DNA of 64,000 nucleotides from Berberis thunbergii (Eukaryota > Streptophyta > Magnoliopsida > Ranunculales > Berberidaceae), in contig QNQO01000550.1 of NCBI GenBank assembly GCA_003290165.1, forward strand, positions 372,001 through 436,000, written 5' to 3'. The notes under the pieces are model-generated. The model was not told the origin of the DNA, did not search any database, and saw only the letters and a list, made by a program, of their open reading frames with translations. The position numbers were made by a program, and so were the translations under genes. Positions 56,641 to 64,000 of the stretch are shown here, in pieces. Numbering within the stretch: the stretch's first letter is position 1; every line of letters begins with the position of its first letter.

Positions 56641-57895
56641 ATGTTCTGACAGCTTCTCAAACTTCAAGAAATCTTTCAATTTGCCCTTGCGAATCCAACT
56701 CTACTTCATACCTCAAACTTTTGCAGTTGTTGGTGTTGTGGCCGCCCTCCTTGTGGTACACACAGTTCTTGTCGTTGTCTCGTTTGATAGGGTATCCGGG
56801 TGTCTTCGAGGGCCACTTCAATTTCTCCCAATTTTTCATGGAGTTGAGTGCATCCAACAGACTAGCATTTAGGGGTGTCACGGCTCTGGATCCAATGTAG
56901 TTGGATGATTTCTTTGGCCTGGGACGATCAGGATCCAGTCTGTTGTAAGTGCACTTCCTCTTGCTATGTTCATCATCCTCGTGTCTCTTTTCCTCCTTCT
57001 TGTCCCTAGAAGCTGAGGACTTCATGTTGCATTAGGTCACCTTCTTGGCGGTTTTTGACTCCTCCAGGTTGATGTGTTTCTGGACGCTCTTGAGGAGCTC
57101 TGCCATGTCCAGATGGGGCTCCAAGGTGAGGTCCTCGAAGAGCTTTCCTTTTTTAGGCCTGCAGTGAATGTCGTCACAACTGTATCGTCATTGCACACGT
57201 CGATGAGGGTCAGCTCATTGTTGAAGCGTGTGACATACTCTCGGAGCGTCTCGCTGGACCTCTGCCTAAGATAGAGTATGTAGTCCGGGCCTTTTCTGAA
57301 ACGCTAGCTTCCAACGAAATGTGTCAAGAATTCATTTGCCAATGTTTTGAAGGAGTCAATTGACTTCGGTGGAAGGTTATGGAACCACGTCAATGTAGGG
57401 CCTTTAAGATTGGTGTGAAAAGTTCTACACATGACGGATTCAGATCATTCCTTGAGCGCCATTACGTGCTAGTAATGGCATAGATGATCGAAAGGATCAG
57501 TGGTCCCATCGTATAAATCGAGCTTCGAGGGAGTGAAATTTCAAGGAAGTGTTTCACTCATGATCCGGTCCACAAAGGGTGGGACGAAGAGGCGATATAG
57601 TACATCCAGGTTGTGCGCTCATCTGCGGAGTAGGTTCTTGAGACCGAGCCTCTCCATCCTGGCAGTGGGATCTGCGTTGGCCGCGCAGTTTCCCTTAGTC
57701 CAATGGGAAATAGCATGGGCATGGCTATCCTGCGCTTGCTTACTATCGTCCACTGGAGATGGAGGTCTATGTTATTCCTGGTCCCTATTAGCAGCAAGTG
57801 GATTCTGTCGTGTGATCATCTCCACCGCCTTGATGACCTAATGTATTTGAGACGTTAGCACCTCAATTATGGGGTCCGCTGTTGGTGTAGGGGCA
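56641..57895 (-). pseudogene. Gypsy gag, minus strand
   Basis: It reads AVEMITRQNPLAANRD (about 57825), LDLYDGTTDPFDHLCHY (57520-57470), FHTNLKGPTLTWFHNLPPKS (57425-57365) and LREYVTRFNNELTLIDVCND (57245-57190), the full Retrotrans_gag domain. Then comes a Lys/Glu-rich stretch and the knuckle-like CVYHKEGGHNTNNC (near 56740). It has several stops. The first about 45 residues lie beyond the inserted element at 58597-58705. Confidence 0.85.
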
Positions 57896-57900
57896 TGAGC

Positions 57901-58596
57901 AATGTTCTAAAAACTATTTAGGCATTAGAGAAACGCCCTGATTAATGGTTGGGCGGGGTGAAAATTAAGGTAGGCGCCTAGGCGGGTCTGGGTGGTTTAG
58001 GCGGTCCGGGGGTTTTTTTTTCCTGGTTGCAAAATTTTATGTGGATAAGGAGTTGAGATTGGTTGTTCTCAGGCCGACAAAAAAGGATGTTGAAACTAAT
58101 TTGAATAAGGTTGATTGTGTTTTTATTTATTTTTCTTTCCCCTTTATTGGAAAGAAACAATTTAATTAATTTTTATTCAGTATATATTTGAATGTAGCAA
58201 AGGATGATTACTTAATGGAATTCTCAAAGGATCTGCCAGTACCAATTTTAGTAATGTAGATTTTATCAAACATAACTGAGGTCATTCATGCAATTTGAAG
58301 AAAAACAAAAGAGTAGGTTTGGATATTTGTCCACAAATTCAACTTTGTAAAAAGTACCCATCGTGACCGACTTTAGTCATTTGAGTTTTAATAAATTTTG
58401 TTCATGATTGTTTTTTCATGTTTATAAATTTTACATATGTATCTTGGCATTAAATTGGATGTAATTGATAAGGTATTATGCTTAACTTTTTGCAAATTAT
58501 TAAAGTTATAATACAAAACCTAAAACCGCCTAGGCCCCTAGGTGCTAGGCACTTGTTCATCACCTGCCCACTGCATAGCTCTTTTTAGAACACTAG
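57901..58596. mobile_element. hAT-like non-autonomous element in gag
   Basis: Inverted termini AATGTTCTAAAAA and TTTTTAGAACACTAG interrupt the gag reading between its N-terminal part (start near 58705) and AHAPTPTADPI. Imperfect 8-bp flanks GCATGAGC / ACGTGAGT differ only by transitions. The interior has a GGCGCCTAGGCGGG-rich block at the left and CCGCCTAGGCCCCTAGG at the right. No ORF of a transposase. Confidence 0.6.
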
Positions 58597-58705
58597 ACGT
58601 GAGTAGGTTGTACGTGCATGGCAGGAACTGGTATAGGAAATCCGGAGCATTGGACGTGTTCCCCAGTTCGTTGTTGTATTATCTGGTGGTCACCATCTCT
58701 CTGGG
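58597..58705 (-). pseudogene. N-terminal gag stub
   Basis: The minus strand from MVTTR near 58705 to the inserted element, ending in YNLLTS. The same MVTTR start is seen at 24292 in the plus-strand Tat element. Confidence 0.6.
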
Positions 58706-58749
58706 ATTTGGTAGGAGACAACGCTCAGTGTAAAGTTAAGAACTATGTC

Positions 58750-58771
58750 ATCCCCTCAGATGGTGCCAAAC
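58750..58771 (-). promoter_or_regulatory. Primer-binding site of the minus-strand Tat element
   Basis: The minus strand reads TTTGGCACCATCTGAGGGGA next to the LTR, similar to the site at 24218 (TTTGGC..., GGGGA). Confidence 0.7.
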
Positions 58772-59958
58772 TGATTTAGTCAATTTTCGCTCTCTGCTTT
58801 GACCATGTTCATGCTGTTCTGCACTAGTAACGCACGTGAGCCACAGACCACCTTGGAGTGGCCGATGGCTCTCAGATGCTAAAGTCAGACAGAGATCTTG
58901 TGGAGACCCTTGTGTGGGCGAACCTAAGGGTGAGGGTTGGAGCCCAATAGTCCCAGACCCAAGAGGGTTGGCAAGCTACAAAGAGGGAAGATAGTCCCAC
59001 ATCACCCGGGTGTAGAAGGGGTTGTGTTATATATGTGCGAGGTTGGATCCCCATAGTACGAAACCTTTTAAAGCCCGTGCGGGTCGGTTGGGCTCAGAGC
59101 GGACAATATCGTACTATGCGGATCGGGTCGTTACAGAATGGTATACGAGCCTGACCCAGCCGAAAGTGTGCCGACATGGACGTTGGGCCAGTGTGCTAAC
59201 GTGGACGTTGGGCCCCAGGGGGTGGACTGTGGAGACCTTGTATGGGCGGACATGAGGGGGAGGGTGAGGGTTAAAGTCCAATAGGCCCAGGCCTAAGAGG
59301 GTTGGCAACCTACAAAGGGAGGAGATAGTCCCACATCGCCTGGGTGTGGAAGGGAAATGTGTTATATATGTGCGAGGTTGGATCCCCATAAAACGAGGAC
59401 TTTTGAAGCCGTGCAGGTCGGTTGGGCCCAGAGCGGACAATATAGTACTGTGCGGATCAGGTCGTTACAGATCTGAGGAAGGTGTAATGCTGTAACAGGG
59501 AATTTGTAGCGTACCTTAGCTTACCAACCTCATGTCTTATTTATAGTGCAAGGAGTCTTGGTTCAATTAGGCCATCATAGGCATAGTTTATGAAGGAGAT
59601 CTTTGTGGAGACCCCTCTCTAGTTAAGAGTCGTGCTGTAGGAGGAAAGTTCTATGTTAGCTCTGCACTCCTAGATACACGAGAAATAGTTTCCAATTCAA
59701 GAGCAATCCGTAGAAGGAGTTTCCTTGTGTGGAAGGTATATGGTGTTTGATTCCCAGTTGGAAGCAGTGAGCAATTGTAGTTACCCGTGTGAGCCTAACG
59801 TGTTGTGAAAGTCCGGGTCCACTTGGCAGACTGAAGTTGAGCGGGCTTAGATCCGCTTGAGTTGGATCTGTGTTGGGCCGATGCTTGGGCCCATAATTCC
59901 TTGAGATTATCATGACACATGTTTGACTCCGGAGTGTGGCCGTTTTTATGTATCATCA
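58772..59958 (-). repeat. 5' LTR of a minus-strand Tat element, split by a TRIM
   Basis: The outer end is TATGTATCATCA at 59958 and the inner end TGATTTAGTC at 58772. Without the TRIM and its duplicated 5 bp it is about 611 bp, close to the 667-680 bp of the plus-strand Tat LTRs. It shares blocks such as GGTCCACTTGGC and the CTTATTTATAGTGCAAGGAGT region (TATA box, inverted) with them. Confidence 0.85.
58899..59469 (+). mobile_element. TRIM retrotransposon, both LTRs
   Basis: A 571-bp miniature LTR retroelement. LTR1 58899-59135 and LTR2 59228-59469 both run TGTGGAGACC to GTCGTTACA. The 92-bp interior starts with TGGTATACGAGC (59139), a degraded complement of initiator tRNA-Met. It ends in a purine-rich CCCCAGGGGGTGGAC. 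A perfect 5-bp duplication GATCT flanks it (58894-58898 and 59470-59474). It has no coding capacity, so it needs proteins in trans. Confidence 0.93.
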
Positions 59959-60015
59959 ACACTATTTGATAAAAATTACAAAATCCAAAACAAAATATAT
60001 TGAAGAGAAGCACCT

Positions 60016-60123
60016 TAAACAAGGCCAGCCAATGTGAAGGGCGTGAAGTGAATTATAGGCAGAGGGGTCACACTGAAAGTCTTTTCCTTCTTCTATTACT
60101 TCAACCGTAGGTTGCCATACCTT
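60016..60123 (-). pseudogene. GRWD1: GRWD1-like exon fragment
   Basis: Minus strand: KVWQPTVEVIEEGKDF and QCDPSAYNSLHALHIGWPCL. This is the conserved N-terminal region (CAF1C/H4-binding type) before the WD40 repeats of glutamate-rich WD-repeat protein 1, a ribosome and chromatin assembly factor. No WD repeats follow on either side. It lies between the Tat LTR and a CACTA transposase, so it may be transposon-captured. Confidence 0.75.
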
Positions 60124-60164
60124 GGAGGCGCACAGGCTACTGCTGCTGAACACGAACAACTTCA

Positions 60165-60620
60165 ATAACATCAAAAATGTTCAAGGCTAAACTAAAATGC
60201 ATCAAAACTGTTTGTTGTATTTCCTCAATGAATTCAAATTCTTAATACCAACATGACCAGCTTTTAACAAATAATAAAAGAAACCAAAACAGCTAACAAG
60301 AAGAGAAGAGTCGGACCTTGACAGTGTCAAAGGGATGACCAGTGATGACAGTGGAGACCTAGCGACGTCAGCTTCAGCGTCAATAGCATCGGCAAGCTGA
60401 TAAAATAACTCACAGAGGGAGAGAAGGGTTTCTTTAATGAGTTTTCTCAAACTTCAATCCAAAGCCCAACGACTCATTTTCTCTCAATTGTAGCCCAACA
60501 ACTCCTCCCCTTCTCCCTTCTCCCTTTTCTCAGTCTCACTCAAAATCTCTCAATTGCAGACTCTTTGTCGATCCCTTCTCGACCTCTCCATTACCCACAT
60601 AAATGAAAAGAGAGGTCATG
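60165..60620. other. Unassigned sequence near the GRWD1 fragment
   Basis: A minus-strand ORF (60450-60202, MRKLIKETLLSLCELFYQLA) has no known motif. CT-rich tracts (60500-60590) resemble a gene leader. Possibly the promoter side of the GRWD1 fragment. Confidence 0.35.
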
Positions 60621-60870
60621 AACTAACTCATTAAAAAGGATACTTTTATGCGACCAACACTTTCGTCCCATAAAATCAAAAAATTTCATCGCGCCAGTTT
60701 TCAAATTTTAATGCCAAAAGTTACACGCCAGAAGCACGTGCCAAAATTTCGTTAAGCATCGCACGACACTTTAGGGTGACGAAATACTTCATATTCGTTG
60801 CTTCATGTCAACATGGTATGTCAACATGGTTTGAGCAACAAAATTAGATTATTTCGTCGTGCAAACATGG
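60621..60870. repeat. Subterminal-like TTTCGTCG motifs
   Basis: TTTCGTCCC (60661), TTTCATCGCGCC (60687), ATTTCGTT / CATCGCACGAC (60750), GACGAAAT (60779) and ATTTCGTCGTGC (60851) recur in both orientations. This is the arrangement expected near the end of the CACTA element whose transposase lies to the right. No CACTA terminus was found. Confidence 0.45.
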
Positions 60871-61049
60871 ATTTGTTTAATTTAGGGGGGAAATCTTGAT
60901 ATCATTATATAATTAGTAATGTCATATGCTTTTATCCTTATATATGGTTAAAAAATCATGGTACATTTAACATATTTAATTAAGTGAACTTCGACATCCA
61001 TCACGGTTAAAAAATCATTGAACATTTAACAAACACACGACTTAAGCAA

Positions 61050-63060
61050 CAACTTTGTTAATAGCTACTAAACAACTTCGTGATAAGGCCAACAACACCC
61101 GATGGCAAGAAGCCTCGAATAGTGATTGAAAGAAGACGTTGCAGTAGTACATGATTCTCTTCAATCCTAACATTTTCCCATCGACCATTTTCATGCAACG
61201 AGCAATATTAGATGCGTGCCCATCTGGAAACTTAATAGAAGAAAAAAAATGAAAATTTTTACTTCAACTAGTTGTTTAACTGCAAAATAGGGATGTCCCT
61301 TTACCCACTTGTCACTGACCTTCTTAAGCCATAAGCGTTTCTTTATTGCCTCTGTGCATACAATCTTGTCTCGCCTTCAGAGTGTCATTCGATTTTCCTC
61401 CAATGCCAAAAATTGTCCCAACCACACTATCACACACATTCTTCTCAATATGCATCACATCTAGGTTGTGTTTGATCTTTAAATTTTGACATGTGTGGGA
61501 ACTCAAAGAATATACTCTTCTTCATCCAGTTCAGATATGTAGCTGGCATGTGCAAGTTAGTATCAGGATTATCAGAATTTTTGTTAATCTGATCAAATTC
61601 CAACATGTTCAACTTGGCCAACAAATCAGCCCCCAACCATTCTCTAGGTCTAGTGCATTTATTCGATTTCCCATCAAAGTCCACCTCATTCACTCGCCAC
61701 TCATGATCTCGCAGCAACCGTCTACGGTGACCCATATAACAAACCTTCCCTGCGTAGCAATCAAACATTACATCATCTTTGTATACTAGACATGCCTTAT
61801 AGCCTTGAGTACTCCAACATGAAATATTACCATATGCAGAAAAATCATGTATGTCCACATCATTGCTACTCTCAACATAAACTTTGTATTGGTAGAAATA
61901 TCAAAGGTACATACATCATTTTCCCATAAGTCTTTTAACTCATCAACCAACCGCTACAAATAAACATCAATGTTCTTTCCGGGATGACAAGGAATTAGTA
62001 GAGTCATCGTTGTAAATTATTTGTTTATACTCATCCAATGGGCCAAGTTATAAGGAACAACAACGATGGGCCAGATGTTTTGAGTTGAGCTCATATTTTT
62101 GGACAAATTAAATCCATTAATTACAAGCCCCAATCTGACATTGCGCGAGTCTTCTAAAAAATCGAGATACATATTATCAAATGCTTTCCAAGCCTCTTAA
62201 TCTGTAGGATGTCTAAAAAATGCATCATCAACCCTTCCTTCCTTGAGCCATCTCATGTGATTCAAGTGTGCATCAACATATACAATCGTTGCAATCTAGG
62301 CTTCAGTGAAAGATAAGGTAGAACCTTTTGTGGAATTTTCTTCGTTCTATTACCAGAACTAGGATTATATCTTGGCTTATTCCACATAAGGCATGCATCC
62401 ATCCCTTCAGTTTCCTTATAAAACAATCACAGTTCTATTTGCATGCATGAATATTTTGGTACTCCAAACCGAGATTGTTCAACACTTTCTGCGCATTATG
62501 GTGATCCTCAGGCAAAATGTTTCATTCAATAGCATCTGCTTCATAGTCCCCATTACATAAGAAAAACATTTATTTGACATATGATGTTTCACTTTACAAT
62601 GCATCAACTCAACAATGGCAGTAGGTAGGGAGAACTATGTGCAATCAGGGTATGATACTTGTTGGGCTTGATTCCACGATCATTCATAGTTTTCTAACTC
62701 TTCACTTTGCAACATGTTGGGAGGTACAGTATCTCCTACCATATCATCAACGACATCTTTGTTCGTCAATGTGTATGGATAAACGTATTGAATGTTATCG
62801 AACCGTATTGAATGTTTGCCATGAACAATTATTACAATTTTGGCATGAACACATGATATGATTTGTAGTACCAGTGACATGTGTCCTTGAAAACTCAATG
62901 AACCTATCGATCCAATCTAAATATTTATCACAACATCTGTCTGGATTTTGTATCCATTGTCTTTCCATTGCGCATGTTTTCAAATTATAAACAAAACATG
63001 AGAATTCAAATGAGTTAACGACATTATCATTTAGTAAAGATCCTATCATTTGGGAGTGAA
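61050..63060 (-). pseudogene. CACTA TNP2-type transposase
   Basis: Minus strand. A transposase-associated domain begins near 62965 (MERQWIQNPDRCCDKYLDWI, IMCSCQNCNNC). Then the TNP2 domain follows in pieces: KPRLQRLYM (about 62300), NVRLGL (about 62140), WSTQGYKACLVYKDD (61815-61770), CYMGHRRRLLRDHEWRVNE (61740-61685), and LDVMHIEKNVCDSVVGTIFG (61460-61400). Many stops and shifts. It would bind and cut CACTA termini if intact. It may belong to an element that includes the subterminal motifs at 60621-60870. Confidence 0.85.
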
Positions 63061-63245
63061 CAGTTTTGTGTCATGCTTACCGGCACTAACGAGATTACGT
63101 TTCGATGTACGAAAATTTTAGCAGCATTGAATTATAGTTCTTCAAGTGCATGATGTAGATATTATTATTTAATAAATATTTAGTATGCACTCAAAAAACA
63201 GTATGAGGTGCTCTCAAAATTCCAATGATCGCAACCTAATTTAAT
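63061..63245. other. Short unassigned spacer
   Basis: No ORF or terminal repeat. It separates the TNP2 pseudogene from the LINE end. Confidence 0.35.
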
Positions 63246-64000
63246 GAATCATCATCATCATCAAAACCCATCCCGATACTTTTGGGGTCGGCTAACTGAT
63301 TTTGGTTTGTCAAGCAATGCGATCTTCCCATATATCTTCGCCTAATTCAAGCTCAAGGATGTCTTCCTTCATCTCATTCATCCAAGTTTTCAACGGTCGT
63401 CCCTTCCATCTATACCCCCCATTAACTTGCCAATCTAGACATTTTCTAATTGGCATAGTGCTTGGTCGCCTCTGTACGTGACCAAACCACGTTAAATGCA
63501 TTTATCTAATTTTGTCTTTATGGGCACTACACCTAAGTATCTCATAATTTTTTCATTCCTAATTTTATCCTTACAGGTTTTACCATACATCCATCTTAAC
63601 ATACGCATTACCTACCGTCATCCTATGCGTATGTTGTCCCGTAGTAGCTCAACATTCTGAATTGTATAGCATGGATGGTCGAACAATTGTCTTATAGCAT
63701 TTCTCTTATAATCTTGCAGGCATCCTTCTATCGCATAATACTTCTGACGTCATTCTCTGTTTCATCCAACCAGCTTTAATCTTATGGTCTACATCTTCTC
63801 CAATAGCCCTAATCTTTTGAACTATAGATCCTAGATATCGAAAAGTCTTACACTCTGGGACCTCCACGCCTTTGATCTCAATTACATTACTCCTCCTTTG
63901 TGATTCACAATCAAAGTTGCACACTATATATTATGTCTTCGAACAACTAATTCTAACACCCTTACTCTCTAAGGCCTATCGCCACCTATTTAATTTTCGA
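63246..64000 (-). mobile_element. RTE-like LINE, 3' part running off the window
   Basis: Minus strand. The C-terminal RT region reads CKTFRYLGSIVQ, DVDHKIKAGWMKQRMTSEVL and CDRRMPARL (63880-63710), then LTWFGHVQRRPSTMPIRK (63495-63445) and GRPLKTWMNEMKEDILELEL. The 3' end is CCCGATACTTTTGGGGTCGG-type sequence, ending in (ATC)n at 63246. This simple-repeat end is typical of RTE elements. The 5' part lies beyond position 64000. The frame shifts between 63500 and 63700. Confidence 0.85.

Noticed and set aside
59958..59990. CACTATTTGATAAAAATTAC directly after the Tat LTR as a CACTA terminus for the TNP2 element
   Set aside because: It abuts the LTR end exactly, so ACACT is better read as the LTR's target copy. 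No matching right end or subterminal motifs lie next to it.

Overview
This window looks like repeat-dense nuclear DNA of a flowering plant, most likely a dicot. It is AT-rich. It carries plant-type LTR retrotransposons (Copia, and Ty3/gypsy of the Tat type with a second RNase H), LINEs with a DUF4283 first protein, an RTE-like LINE, a TRIM, a tRNA-derived SINE, hAT-like elements and CACTA transposons. Broken exons of typical plant genes are also present. I see no intact host gene and no rRNA or tRNA gene. Nearly every coding stretch is a decayed transposon protein or a captured gene fragment.

Layout, left to right. 1-2550 is the 3' part of a CACTA-like element carrying broken PP2A catalytic-subunit exons. 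2560-4024 is a LINE tail. 4629-8960 is a minus-strand DUF4283-only element (LINE-A) split by a 5'-truncated LINE (about 5132-7324). 10177-10669 is a degenerate TRIM. 11233-18240 is a minus-strand Copia element with both LTRs and a 5-bp target duplication, itself split by a 2.0 kb solo LTR (14956-16976). 20229-21437 is a non-autonomous hAT with a perfect 8-bp duplication. 23550-31762 is a two-LTR Tat gypsy element with a tandem-repeat 3' region and an antisense ORF. 32046-32161 is a SINE. 33312-38354 is a plus-strand Copia with both LTRs. 38600-40725 is a second LINE-A copy, and 41179-41764 a solo LTR.

The right third is a nest of minus-strand Tat elements (42051-59958). It holds two TATA-preceded antisense genes, a 128-bp tandem array and a two-LTR TRIM (58899-59469) inside an LTR. 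Its centrepiece is a 7.5 kb Pack-CACTA at 46645-54116 with 3-bp ACT duplications, inserted in the tandem array. This element holds, on one strand, fragments of a MIP1-zipper/DUF547-like gene, UTP14, an oxidosqualene cyclase (eight exon blocks) and a subtilisin-like protease. It also holds a reverse-strand gypsy integrase fragment. Beyond the nest lie a GRWD1-like exon, a decayed TNP2 (CACTA) transposase and the end of an RTE-like LINE at the window edge.

No working pathway is encoded. The biology here is transposon nesting, gene-fragment capture and retroelement 3' regions that carry their own antisense genes and seed tandem repeats.
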